Shown here in pieces: positions 44,533 through 53,941 of a stretch of DNA of 64,000 nt. The notes beneath the pieces are model-generated. The model was not told the DNA's origin. It saw only the letters and a list, made by a program, of their open reading frames with translations, and did not search any database. Position 1 is the first letter of the stretch. Each line of letters begins with the position of its first letter. The DNA lies in assembly GCA_016794345.1 (NCBI GenBank), contig JAEUKE010000226.1, positions 50,186 to 114,185 of the forward strand, written 5' to 3'. The position numbers were made by a program, and so were the translations under genes. The DNA comes from Myxococcales bacterium (lineage in GTDB: Bacteria; Myxococcota_A; Polyangia; Polyangiales; Polyangiaceae).

Positions 44533-47500
44533 TCAGGGGGGCGACACCACCGAGACGTTGCCTTCGGTCTTGTCCTTCGAGCGGCGCCACCAGGAGACGA
44601 GCTTGGTCGCGCCGTCCACCGTGACCTGGCTCGAGAAGAAGCCGCCGAACGACTCGGTCGAGGCGACGCGCACCGACCAGTCGTGGCCGCCCTGTTTGGA
44701 GGTGCCGACCGCGTAGCGGAGCTTGCCTGCCGTCGCGTCCTGGTAGGTGACGTGGACCTCGCCCGCGGGCGTGACGGTGACGAACGAGTCGTCGCCGATG
44801 ACGTGCAGGCCGTCTTCGTTCTGCGTGCCGTTCAGCGTGAGGCCGTCGTCGATGACCTCGACCTCCTGGACCACGCCGCCGACCACGCGCGCGTACTTGA
44901 GCGACTCGTTGTAGCCGTCGACGTACGTGAGGTGCCAGCCGTTCGAGTCGATGAAGAGCGAGAGGCCGACGCCGACGTCGCTGTACGTGCCGTCCGGCTG
45001 GAGCCCGCCGTCGACGACGACCGGGACCCACGCGCTGCCTTCGCGCGCGGCGACCACGACCGTCCCCGCGACACGATCGTAATACGCGAGCCCGAGCCCG
45101 CCCGAGGGGATGGGCGCGAGCGCGACGTAGAGGCCCGTGGCCATCGGGAAGCCCTTGGCCTTTGACGCGTCGATCGAGCTGCAGGTCGGGGCGCCGTCGA
45201 CGAGCACACACTTGTCCGGGCTCGAGCACGAGTCGCAGCCGGAGGTCTCGGCCGAGCAGAGCCCGGTGTCTTTCACGCAGTGGTTCGACCCGCAGAGGCC
45301 GAAGGTGCACGGCGTCTGCGTGTTCACGATCGCGTCCTCCGTCGTGAAGCTCTCGCCGCTCCCGCGGGCGATCTTCACCTTGGAGGTGATGAAGCCGTCC
45401 GCGGCGGGCTCGAGCGCCAGGTACGCGATGGTCGGCGTGCCGCCGTCCACCACGAGGCTCGCGTAGCGGCCCACGTCGCTCTCGCCGCCGTCGTCGACCG
45501 TGGTCGTCGTCCAGTCGCTGCCGCTCAGCTCGGCGTATTTCAGCGCCTTGTTCGTGCGGTCGTAGTAGGCGACGACAGGTTTGTCATCGACCAGGCCGAT
45601 CGACGTCCACAGGCCGACGTCGGGGCCCGGCGCCGTCTGGCCGCCGCGGAAGCCGTTGAGATCGAAGGCCGCGCCGTCGGGCGGCGGATCGGTCGGGACG
45701 CCGTCGACCACCTCCCAGGCGACGCTCGTCCCGTCGAACTTGCCGACCACGAGATCGCCGTATTGCAGCGGCTGGCCCTGCAGATCGACGTTGTCGTAGT
45801 CGCCCTCGGCGTAGCCTGCGACCCACAGGGTGCCGTCGCTCGCCACCGCGGTCGAGGTGTAGGAGCCGATGAGACCGGGCTGCAGCGGGACGCAGTTCGG
45901 CGCCTCGCACACGTACGCCGGCTTCGGGTTCTTCGTCTCGTCGTCGTCACACGAGCAGCCGCTGAACGCGCCGCTCGCGAAGACGCCGGCCGCCGTGGCG
46001 GCGTGTGCCGCCACGCGCGAACGACGACGCCAGCGCGAGAGTGCGAGGATGCCGGCGAGGGCGCCGAGGCCGATACCCCAGGGCTTCTCGGACGGGACCT
46101 CGCTCCCGGGCACGGCGCAGCCGCAGCCGCTGCCGCCGTCGCCGCGAGGCGCGCCGCGGATGATCTCCTGCCGGGCCTTGCCGACCCGGCCGATCTCGTC
46201 GACCGCTTCGATCTCGATCTCCTCCGCGTCCTCCGGCACGTCCACCACGCCGATGTCCCCCAGCCGGCGCCACGCCGTGAACGACTCGTCGTCGAAGCGG
46301 AAGCGCACCAGCGTCTCGCTCTGTGAGACCAGATCCCACACGTCGAGCTGGGCCGTGCCATCCTCCGCGACGGGCAGGAGCTTGACCGCTGGCGCCTGCG
46401 TGTCGATGAGGACCTCGAGCTCCTCCGGGGTGGCGTCGATGGCGTAGGCGTCGTGCACGGGCCGGCTGCGGACGAGGATCTGGTGACGACCCTCGAGGCG
46501 CAGCGTCTCGTCGGTCACGCGCAGGATGCGGCCCTTCTGCCAGGGCTTCCACACGCCGCCGTCGATGCGGACCTGGTGCTCGACCTCGAAGGTCGGCGCG
46601 GAGCCGTCGGCCTGCTCGGCCTCGACCACGAGCACCACCTCGGGGGAGTTGTCGGGGGTGAGGGTCTCGGCGCGGAGGCCGCGCTCGTCGACGTTGACCT
46701 CCTCGACCGATGCCTTCGTCTCGAGCGCGGCCATGTTGGCGCCTGCGAGCTGGAGGCCGGCGAAGATGCCGAGGTAGCGCTCGCCGTTCTTCGTCACCGT
46801 GCGCAGGCCGGGGGAGCCCTGACCCTCCACGCTCGGCGGGATGACGAGCTCGAGGCCGAGGCCCGAGAGCGAGCCGTTGATGTCGACGGGGCCGATGCCG
46901 CCACCGAGCAGCGAGCCGATCTGACCGGCGAGCAGGCTCTGGAGCGTGGCCGCGAGCACCGCCGGATCTTCTTTGATCAGCTCGGCGTTGGAGACCTGGC
47001 CGTTCGTGATCGAGAGCTTGTCGAGCACCGGGACGAGGCCGTCCGGCGTGACCGAGAGGTTCACCGGCGCCTTGATGTCGAACGACGCCGTCATGAAGCG
47101 GATGAAGCGGTCGCTCGACCAGATGTAGAAGTCGAAGGTCGCCTCGTTCAGCTCGAGGTTGATGAGAGGATCGGTGTCGAGGTTCGTCCCGTTGCCGAAG
47201 GTGACCTTGGGCGGCTGCCGCGGCTTGAGCACCAGGGCGACCGGCGCGCTCTCGCGCTGCAGCGCGAGGTTCTTCAGCGACTGGGCGAGCAGGCCGAGCG
47301 TGTCGCTGTTCAGGAGGTCGACCGTCTCGGTCGAGATCCCGATGCAGAGCAGGCCCGAGTTGTACATCCCGTTGAGCGCGTAGTTGAAGAAGCTCTCCGA
47401 GATTCCGAACCCGACGTGGGGGCCCGCGGTGTCCGCGGGCCAGCCCGCCGTGACGAGCGAGTCGTTGATCAGCTCGTCCGGCAGGCGGAGGTTCTGCGGG

Positions 47501-48630
47501 AGCGCCATCTGGCTGAGCGGGACGCAGCCGGAGATGGGGTTGGGCTCGACGCCGCCGAAGGCGCCGACCGTGGCACCGCCGCCGATGGGGTTGAGATCGC
47601 CCCAGGTGTAGCCGGAGGCGTCGTCGCGCGGGGTGGGGCCGCCGCCGGCGAGCACGAAGTCCATCCCGCCCTTCGAGCCTGGCGAGATCGAGGCGAGCAG
47701 GCCGGCAAGGTTCGCGTGGCCGTCGAGGCCGAGCGCCATCGGCACGCAGGAGCCGTCCGTGTAGCGGCAGATGCCGGCGTCATCCGTGCTCTGCAGGGGG
47801 CACGGCGGGTTCACCATCGGGTTCGACTTCTGGCAGAGCTGCTCCTCGATCGTGCCGTTGATGGAGCCGAGGAACTGGTCGTAGATCTGGTCGACGACGA
47901 AGCCCTTGAAGAAGTTGAGCGCGGCCGATACCAGCCCGCCGTTGCAGAACTCGATCGCGTTCTCGAGGTCGGTCTTCGAGATGTTGAGCTGCACCACGCG
48001 GACCTTCGAGTAGCCGAAGCGCGCCTGGTGGCTCGGGTCGAGATCGGTCTCGAGCGAGATCTCGAACGTGGCGTTCACGTTGGCGAACGTCGCGTTCTCG
48101 TTCGGACAGGCGTTGTTGCCCGACAGGGTCAGGTTGAGATCATCGACGTCGTTGTCGATGGGGAGGTCGGCGAGCCGGATCGGGATGGTGCCCGCGATCT
48201 GGATGTTGTGCGGGTTCGTCGGCGTCACCGAGAGGTTCGCGCTGGCGAGGTCGATCTCCACCGTGCAAGCCCCGGGCGGCGAGCCGTCGGGGCAGATCGT
48301 GTAGTCGATCGTCGTCACGAGGATGTCGATGCCGCCCTCGGTCTTCGGCACCTGGAACGTCATGACGGAGCTTCCTCCGCCGATGAGCTGGGCCGCGAGC
48401 GCGCCGATGTTCTGCTCGAGGAAGTCCATCCCTTGCTGCGTGATGCGAACGCCGGCGGCGTTTTCGATCCGCTTGTCGTTGGGGAAGCCGCCGGGGAGCG
48501 GCGTCAGCCCGCCACATCCGCTCGAACAGCTGTCGCTGGAGCAAGCCGTGGCGAAGAGCGCGAGCAAGAGCGCGATCTTCACGACCGATTGCGCGCGGGA
48601 CGAGGGTTTCCGAGAACGCGGGCGGGCCAT
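44533..48630 (-). CDS. Giant surface protein with lipobox and internal MYXO-CTERM motif
   Basis: 1365 residues in one open frame. The N-terminus is a lipoprotein signal (ALLLALFATAC, Cys about 30, then a Cys-rich SSDSCSSGCGG). Residues about 50-820 are beta-rich domains. At 835-838 comes GCGC, then the hydrophobic helix GIGLGALAGILALS and the basic WRRRSR, a full MYXO-CTERM signal that normally ends a protein. The frame continues without a stop through a second hydrophobic stretch and lipobox-like SGC (Cys 892) into about 470 residues with beta-propeller-like repeats. It looks like two exported proteins joined head to tail. An in-frame GTG at 46014 could start the second part separately. Confidence 0.85.
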   Translation of the reverse strand: MARPRSRKPSSRAQSVVKIALLLALFATACSSDSCSSGCGGLTPLPGGFPNDKRIENAAGVRITQQGMDFLEQNIGALAAQLIGGGSSVMTFQVPKTEGGIDILVTTIDYTICPDGSPPGACTVEIDLASANLSVTPTNPHNIQIAGTIPIRLADLPIDNDVDDLNLTLSGNNACPNENATFANVNATFEISLETDLDPSHQARFGYSKVRVVQLNISKTDLENAIEFCNGGLVSAALNFFKGFVVDQIYDQFLGSINGTIEEQLCQKSNPMVNPPCPLQSTDDAGICRYTDGSCVPMALGLDGHANLAGLLASISPGSKGGMDFVLAGGGPTPRDDASGYTWGDLNPIGGGATVGAFGGVEPNPISGCVPLSQMALPQNLRLPDELINDSLVTAGWPADTAGPHVGFGISESFFNYALNGMYNSGLLCIGISTETVDLLNSDTLGLLAQSLKNLALQRESAPVALVLKPRQPPKVTFGNGTNLDTDPLINLELNEATFDFYIWSSDRFIRFMTASFDIKAPVNLSVTPDGLVPVLDKLSITNGQVSNAELIKEDPAVLAATLQSLLAGQIGSLLGGGIGPVDINGSLSGLGLELVIPPSVEGQGSPGLRTVTKNGERYLGIFAGLQLAGANMAALETKASVEEVNVDERGLRAETLTPDNSPEVVLVVEAEQADGSAPTFEVEHQVRIDGGVWKPWQKGRILRVTDETLRLEGRHQILVRSRPVHDAYAIDATPEELEVLIDTQAPAVKLLPVAEDGTAQLDVWDLVSQSETLVRFRFDDESFTAWRRLGDIGVVDVPEDAEEIEIEAVDEIGRVGKARQEIIRGAPRGDGGSGCGCAVPGSEVPSEKPWGIGLGALAGILALSRWRRRSRVAAHAATAAGVFASGAFSGCSCDDDETKNPKPAYVCEAPNCVPLQPGLIGSYTSTAVASDGTLWVAGYAEGDYDNVDLQGQPLQYGDLVVGKFDGTSVAWEVVDGVPTDPPPDGAAFDLNGFRGGQTAPGPDVGLWTSIGLVDDKPVVAYYDRTNKALKYAELSGSDWTTTTVDDGGESDVGRYASLVVDGGTPTIAYLALEPAADGFITSKVKIARGSGESFTTEDAIVNTQTPCTFGLCGSNHCVKDTGLCSAETSGCDSCSSPDKCVLVDGAPTCSSIDASKAKGFPMATGLYVALAPIPSGGLGLAYYDRVAGTVVVAAREGSAWVPVVVDGGLQPDGTYSDVGVGLSLFIDSNGWHLTYVDGYNESLKYARVVGGVVQEVEVIDDGLTLNGTQNEDGLHVIGDDSFVTVTPAGEVHVTYQDATAGKLRYAVGTSKQGGHDWSVRVASTESFGGFFSSQVTVDGATKLVSWWRRSKDKTEGNVSVVSPP

Positions 48631-48859
48631 GGTTCAAGCACCTCCGTGCGCCGAGCCTTGCCCTCGGCGGGCGCACCTCCGATGGTGCGTCCGCGTTCGA
48701 GCGTGAGCTTGACGTAAGTCTTCCTGAACAGACTAACTGGTCACGCTACGACGCCGCAACCACCGACTCGGTGCGATCGCAACGATCCCACTACCTCCCT
48801 TCGCGATTCGGGGAGGATCCCGGCGGAGAGAAGAGGAGGGGGGGCGCGCCGGAGCGGCG

Positions 48860-49843
48860 TCAGGGGCAGTCGGAGCGGACGGTGGCGCCGCTCGCCGCGA
48901 ACGTGGCGCTCAGCTTGACGCTGTCGCCGCAGCTGCCCGCCGATCCGGGGTCGTCCGGCGTGGCACCGGTGCACCAGTCGCCAGGGAAGGTGATCTTGTT
49001 CGACCCGTCACGCGTGCACTTGCCGCTCATGTCCTTGTGCTCGTTCGAAGCGAGCAGCCAGCAGAGCGTGCGGTTGTTGAGCTCCGGGATGAGGACGGCG
49101 TCCGCCTCTTCCAGCGTGATGTGCCCCTCGAGCGCCGCACCGTCGATGAAGAGCGGGACGGCGCCCGCCTCCTCCTTGCAGAGGTTGTTCGGATCGAGGT
49201 TCTCGCCGTTGTACTTGCCGATGCAGTTGTTGTCGGCGGAGACCTTGCCGTCGAAGATGCGAACGCCGCGGAGGGGAAGCAGGATGACCTGCGCCGCATT
49301 GCCGGGGTTCGTGTAGATGGGCACGGTCACCGCCTTCGTGGTCTGCGTCGCGAAGGAGCCGTCCGCGCCGACGGGCACGTCCACCTCGAACGGGGCGACC
49401 GGAAAGCCGCTGATGGTCTCGTTGACGAAGCAGTAGCCGCGGCTCGGATCGGTCTCGAGCTTGGCGCCGCCGGTCTTGAGCTTGCCGGCGGTCTTGTCGA
49501 ACTCGAAGATCCAGGAGAACGTCCCGTCGCCCGTGAAGATCGCGTCTCCGGTCGCGGCGGTACACGAGGGCGCGTTCAGGAAGATGCCCTTGGCCAGGAG
49601 CGACGCGACCGTCGGGTCCGTGAGCGCAGTGGGCTGCGTCACCGAGAGGTGGCTGATGCGGAGCGCGAACTTGTCCTTGCCTGCGTTGTCCGCGAACGCG
49701 ATGCACTCGCTCTGGATCGACGGACAGCCCGAGCCGGGCTCGCAAGACGCGCCGCCCGGGGTCCCGGAGGAGCTGCTCGAGTCGTCCCCGCAACCGAGGA
49801 CGAGGACAGCGGAGAGCATGGCGAAGGAAGTCGGCTTGACCAT
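48860..49843 (-). CDS. Lipoprotein of unknown function
   Basis: 327 residues from ATG 49843. The signal MVKPTSFAMLSAVLVLGC has a good lipobox, followed by a Ser-rich spacer. The mature protein has about ten Cys, several likely in disulfides, and a beta-rich pattern (GDAIFTGDGTFSWIFEFDK). This type is common in Polyangia. No function known. Confidence 0.8.
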   Translation of the reverse strand: MVKPTSFAMLSAVLVLGCGDDSSSSSGTPGGASCEPGSGCPSIQSECIAFADNAGKDKFALRISHLSVTQPTALTDPTVASLLAKGIFLNAPSCTAATGDAIFTGDGTFSWIFEFDKTAGKLKTGGAKLETDPSRGYCFVNETISGFPVAPFEVDVPVGADGSFATQTTKAVTVPIYTNPGNAAQVILLPLRGVRIFDGKVSADNNCIGKYNGENLDPNNLCKEEAGAVPLFIDGAALEGHITLEEADAVLIPELNNRTLCWLLASNEHKDMSGKCTRDGSNKITFPGDWCTGATPDDPGSAGSCGDSVKLSATFAASGATVRSDCP

Positions 49844-49867
49844 GCCCAAGCGTTACCGCATCCGGCG

Positions 49868-50794
49868 CTACCGAGGAAGGTCGAACAGCGCGCGGATTTG
49901 TGCCACACGGGCCTCGACGTCGCTCGAGACGAGCGGCTCCACCTTCGCGGTGCCGACGCCTTCGACGCAGAAGGACGCGGTGGCCGTCCCGTAGAGCATG
50001 GCGTGGCGGAGCGTCCGCTCGGTCGCGCCGTTTTTCTCCAGGTGGGCGGCCACGTAGCCCACGAACCCGCCGGCGAAGCTGTCGCCTGCGCCCGTCGGAT
50101 CGACCACGTCCTCCAGGGGGAAGCCGGGGACGGCGAAGATTCCGACCTCGTCGAAGAGGAGGGCGCCGTGCTCGCCGCGCTTGATGATGAGCGTGTGCGG
50201 GCCGCGCTTGCGGATGTCGGCCGCGGCCTTCCGGATGTTGTGGATGCCCGAGAGCTCGCGCGCCTCCTCGTCGTTGATGATGAGGACGTGCGCGCGCTTC
50301 AGCATCTCGCCGAGCTTCGCCGGCTCACCCTGGATCCAGAAGTTCATCGTGTCGGCGACGACGAGGCGCGGCGACGCGCAGCCGTCGAGCACGCTCGACT
50401 GCAGGGCGGGGTGGATGTTCCCGAGCAGGATGACCGGGCTCTCCCCGAAATCGGCGGGGATCTTCGGCTGGAAGTCGGCGAACACGTTGAGCTGCGTGTC
50501 GAGCGTGGTGCGCCCGACCAGGTCGGCGTCGTACCGGCCAGCCCAGCGGAAGGTCTTGCCGGCCGCGCGCTCGATCGCCTTCGTCTGGACGCCGCGCGTC
50601 TCGAGCGAGCGGAGCACGTCCTGGGGGAAGTCCTCTCCGACGACCGCGACGGTGCGCACCTCGGTGAAGGTCGAGGCGGCGAAGGAGGCATACGTGGCCG
50701 ATCCGCCGACGGTGTTGCGGAAGGTGCCGGTCGGAAGCTCGAGGTCGTCGAAGGCCATCGAGCCGACGATGAGGACAGGGGCGCGGGTGGTCAC
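49868..50794 (-). CDS. PfkB-family sugar kinase
   Basis: 308 residues from GTG 50794, overlapping the gmk stop as GTGA. The family signatures are present: GGSATYASFAAS near the N-terminus and DPTGAGDSFAGGFVG, with catalytic Asp, near residue 230. It phosphorylates a sugar or nucleoside with ATP in the cytoplasm. The substrate cannot be told from sequence. The coupling to gmk hints at nucleotide-related metabolism but may be only co-expression. Confidence 0.92.
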   Translation of the reverse strand: MTTRAPVLIVGSMAFDDLELPTGTFRNTVGGSATYASFAASTFTEVRTVAVVGEDFPQDVLRSLETRGVQTKAIERAAGKTFRWAGRYDADLVGRTTLDTQLNVFADFQPKIPADFGESPVILLGNIHPALQSSVLDGCASPRLVVADTMNFWIQGEPAKLGEMLKRAHVLIINDEEARELSGIHNIRKAAADIRKRGPHTLIIKRGEHGALLFDEVGIFAVPGFPLEDVVDPTGAGDSFAGGFVGYVAAHLEKNGATERTLRHAMLYGTATASFCVEGVGTAKVEPLVSSDVEARVAQIRALFDLPR

Positions 50795-51462
50795 GGGGTC
50801 TCCTTCGGGGCGGTTTGGGGCGAGGTCGTTTCGGCTCTGGCTTCCAGGAGAAGCTCTTCGCAGCGCTTCGCCCAGCGAGGCCTCCGGCAGCGCTCCGCGA
50901 GGAGGATGCCCCGCAGCTTGCCGTAGGCCTTGTCGATGTCGTCGTTCACGAGCACGTAGTCGAAGAAGCCGTAGTGGGCGATCTCGGCCTTCGCTGCGGC
51001 CAGCCGGCGGCGTGTGGTCGCCTCGTCCTCGGTGCCGCGTCCGCGAAGGCGGCGCTCCAGCTCGGCGAGGGAAGGGGGGATGACGAAGATGCCGATCGCC
51101 TCGGGGAAGGTCGCCTTCAGCTGCCGGGCGCCCTGGTAGTCGATGTCGAAGAGGACGCCGTCGGCGTCTGCGCTCCGCGCAAGCTCGATCTCGCGGATGG
51201 TCGTTCCGTAGAGGTTGCCGTGCACCTCCGCGTGCTCCGCGAACGCGCCCTCCTTCACCATCGACTGGAACGCCTCGCGGTCGACGAAGTGGTACTCGCG
51301 GCCGTCGACCTCGGTCGGGCGCGGCTTGCGCGTGGTGTGCGAGACGCTGAAGCGGAGCAGCGGGAACTCGCCGCGCAGGCGGTTGAAGAGCGTCGTCTTG
51401 CCGGCCCCGGAGGGCGACGACAGGATGAGCAGAAGGAACTCTTTCCCGGGGCTACTCGACAT
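50791..51462 (-). CDS. gmk: Guanylate kinase
   Basis: 223 residues. P-loop SSPSGAGKTTL, GMP-binding segment VSHTTRKPRPTEVDGREYHFVDRE and FDIDYQGARQLK are diagnostic. It converts GMP to GDP with ATP. It overlaps yicC by 11 bases and pfkB by 4; yicC-gmk is a widely conserved pair. Confidence 0.97.
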   Translation of the reverse strand: MSSSPGKEFLLLILSSPSGAGKTTLFNRLRGEFPLLRFSVSHTTRKPRPTEVDGREYHFVDREAFQSMVKEGAFAEHAEVHGNLYGTTIREIELARSADADGVLFDIDYQGARQLKATFPEAIGIFVIPPSLAELERRLRGRGTEDEATTRRRLAAAKAEIAHYGFFDYVLVNDDIDKAYGKLRGILLAERCRRPRWAKRCEELLLEARAETTSPQTAPKETP

Positions 51463-52312
51463 TTTGCACCTGCTCCCGCATGCGCTCGAGCTCGACCTTC
51501 ATCTCGACGACCTCGCGGCTGACCGCGGCGTCTTGGGCTTTGGCGGACGTCGTCGTCGCCTCGCGGAGCATCTCGAGCAGCAGGAACTCGAGGCGCCGAC
51601 CCTCGGCCGCTTCCGCGCGGCCGCCGAGGATGGACTCGAAGTGCTCGAGGTGGGTCGTGAGGCGAGAGATCTCCTCCGAGACGTCGGAGCGGTCCGCGAA
51701 GAGGGCGACCTCGGCCTCGAGGCGCGCGTGCTCGACCGACACGTCGAGCCGGGCGACCCGCTCCTCCAGCCTTCGTTTGTAGGATGACGCGAGGCTCTTC
51801 GTCAGGTCTTTCGCGCGGTGCAGGGCGGCTCGCACGAGCGTCGCGCGGTGCGTGAGCTCGGCCGAGATCGCCGCGCCTTCCCGCGCGCGGTCGGCGTCGA
51901 GGGCCTCCAGCGCGTCTCCGAGCGCGGCCTCCGCGGCGTCGCGCAGCTCCGAGAGCAGCGCCGCCGGCGCCACGAAGAGCCCCGGCACCGCCGCGAGCAG
52001 CGAGAGGGGAGCCGCCGCTTCCCCCTGCTCGCGCGCGAGCCGCCCGAGCGCCTCGATCGCGGCCTTCGCCTTGGGCTCGTCGAGCTCGACGCTCGCGAGG
52101 CCCGTCCCGTCGAGGCGGATCGAGACCTCGACCCGCCCGCGCCTCAGCCTGCGGCGCGCGAGCTGCTCGGCCCAGACCGACGAATCCCCCAAGGCTTCGG
52201 GGAGCCGGACGCGGACGTCGAGCGTGCGGGCGTTGACCGAACGAACCTCGACGACGACGCGGCCCGCTCCTCGCGAGCGCGACGCCGTTCCGAACCCCGT
52301 CATGCTGCGCAC
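51452..52312 (-). CDS. yicC: YicC-family endoribonuclease
   Basis: 286 residues from GTG 52312. The start VRSMTGFG and the segment VVVEVRSVNARTLDVRVRLPE are family-typical, as is the C-terminal EEISRLTTHLEHFESIL..GRRLEFLLLEMLREATTTSAKA. YicC proteins are involved in RNA turnover. Its place next to gmk supports the call. Confidence 0.95.
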   Translation of the reverse strand: MRSMTGFGTASRSRGAGRVVVEVRSVNARTLDVRVRLPEALGDSSVWAEQLARRRLRRGRVEVSIRLDGTGLASVELDEPKAKAAIEALGRLAREQGEAAAPLSLLAAVPGLFVAPAALLSELRDAAEAALGDALEALDADRAREGAAISAELTHRATLVRAALHRAKDLTKSLASSYKRRLEERVARLDVSVEHARLEAEVALFADRSDVSEEISRLTTHLEHFESILGGRAEAAEGRRLEFLLLEMLREATTTSAKAQDAAVSREVVEMKVELERMREQVQNVE

Positions 52313-52328
52313 GTGGAGCCTCGGGACC

Positions 52329-53363
52329 TCAGGCCGAACGGGTGGTGTCGGCGCCGCCGTTCCACAGCGCCGCCATCACGTGGGACGCGGCCGTGAGGCC
52401 TTCGTTCCGGAGCTTCGTCAGGTACGTGGCGGTCGGCGCGATGCCGTCCTCCCACTTGACGGTGGGCTCGTACCCCAGGAGCTCGCGGGCGCGGGTGATG
52501 TCGCCGAGCGAGTGGCGGATGTCGCCGGCGCGCGGCTCGGTGTGGCTCACCTTCACTTCGCGGCCGCCGAGCTGCGGCGCGAGGACGCGACCGACCTCAC
52601 GCACCAGATCGTTCAGCGCGATGCGGCGCCCGCCCGCGATGTTGACCACCTGGCCGTTGAGCTTCTTCGGCGTGTTCGCGGCAAGGAGGTTCGCGTTCAC
52701 GGTGTTCTTCACGAAGCAGAAGTCGCGGGTCTGCTCGCCGTCACCGAAGATCTCGATGGGCCGATCCGAGATGGCGCGATCGAGGAACCGCGGAATGGCG
52801 GCGGCGTAAGCGCCGTCCGGCGTCTGCGCGGGACCGAAGACGTTGAAGTACCGCAGGCTGATCGTCTCGAGGCCGTAGAGGCCCGCGAAGACGCTCAGGT
52901 ACATCTCCCCGGCGAGCTTGGAGACGGCGTAAGGCGAGAGCGGCTGCGGCGCCATGCTCTCGCGCTTCGGCAGCTCCTCCGTCTCGCCGTAAGCAGCGGA
53001 GGACGCGGCGAAGAGCACGCGCTTCACGCCCGCGTGCCGCGCGCAGTCGAGCACGGTGACGGTGCCGCCCACGTTGGAGGAGTCGCTCTCGCGCGGGAGC
53101 TCCACGCTCTTGGGGACGCTGCCGAGCGCCCCCTGGTGAAAGACGACCTCCACGCCCTGGCAGGCCTTCGCGACCGCCTCGGGGTCGCGGATGTCGCCGA
53201 GGACGCGCTCGACGAGCGACTGTTGCGGGATGCCGTCGAGGTTCTCCCAGAACCCCGTCGACAGGTTGTCGAGCACGCGCACGCGCTCGCCCGCTGCCGC
53301 AAGCGCGGCCGTGATGTTCGAGCCGATGAAGCCGGCGCCGCCGGTGACGAGGTACTTGGCCAT
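52329..53363 (-). CDS. NAD-dependent sugar-nucleotide epimerase (extended SDR)
   Basis: 344 residues. The Rossmann start YLVTGGAGFIGSNI and catalytic YAVSK near residue 147 are intact. It is closest in pattern to GalE/WbpP-type UDP-sugar 4-epimerases (LRYFNVFGPAQTPDGAYAAAIPRFLDRAI). It probably makes UDP-GalNAc or UDP-galactose for surface polysaccharides. The exact substrate is uncertain. Confidence 0.9.
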   Translation of the reverse strand: MAKYLVTGGAGFIGSNITAALAAAGERVRVLDNLSTGFWENLDGIPQQSLVERVLGDIRDPEAVAKACQGVEVVFHQGALGSVPKSVELPRESDSSNVGGTVTVLDCARHAGVKRVLFAASSAAYGETEELPKRESMAPQPLSPYAVSKLAGEMYLSVFAGLYGLETISLRYFNVFGPAQTPDGAYAAAIPRFLDRAISDRPIEIFGDGEQTRDFCFVKNTVNANLLAANTPKKLNGQVVNIAGGRRIALNDLVREVGRVLAPQLGGREVKVSHTEPRAGDIRHSLGDITRARELLGYEPTVKWEDGIAPTATYLTKLRNEGLTAASHVMAALWNGGADTTRSA

Positions 53364-53370
53364 GAGCGGA

Positions 53371-53883
53371 TCAGACCAAGCCCTTGCGGCGCTGGATCTC
53401 CTCCATCACGCGGCGGTACTCGACCTCCCACGTCTGCGAGCCCTCGCTCACGTGCTTGAGCTTGCTGCGCACCTCGGCGTCGACCGCGTCGTCCATCTCG
53501 AGGTACTTGCGCAGGATGGGGCGCATGCGCCGGCGCAGCTCGTGGTCCTCCGCGAAGACCTCGTCGACGTTGCCCGAGTGCATGAGCATCTCGATGCACT
53601 GGTCGAGCAGGTAGTCGAACATGTCCTCGCCGGTCTTGATCCCGCGCTGCTCGGCGAAGACGCGCTTGAGGCGACCGAGCTCCGAGGGCGGCAAGCTGCG
53701 GCTGTCGGCGGCCTGCTTGGCGCGGTCGGTGACCTCGCGCTCGGCCTGGATGTACTGGTTGAACACGGCCTCGAGATCGCGACCGACCTCCTGAGGGTGC
53801 TCGGCCTCGATGTCCTTACCCTGCACGAGAGCCTTGAGGAGCTCGTCGCTCAGGGGCTTCACCTTGCCGCTGTAAAGCCGCAT
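53371..53883 (-). CDS. DUF507 family protein
   Basis: 170 residues beginning MRLYSGKVKPLSDELLKAL, with the long C-terminal helices (LRRRMRPILRKYLEMDDAVDAEVRSKLKHVSEGSQTWEVEYRRVMEEIQRRKGL) typical of DUF507. The family is found in Myxococcota and Aquificota and has no known function. It lies 7 bases upstream of the epimerase, so it is co-transcribed with it. Confidence 0.9.
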   Translation of the reverse strand: MRLYSGKVKPLSDELLKALVQGKDIEAEHPQEVGRDLEAVFNQYIQAEREVTDRAKQAADSRSLPPSELGRLKRVFAEQRGIKTGEDMFDYLLDQCIEMLMHSGNVDEVFAEDHELRRRMRPILRKYLEMDDAVDAEVRSKLKHVSEGSQTWEVEYRRVMEEIQRRKGLV

Positions 53884-53941
53884 GTCCCCCGCGACATCGC
53901 ACGGATCGGCTGCGTCGTCGAGTCCGCCGACGCGGTGCGCC

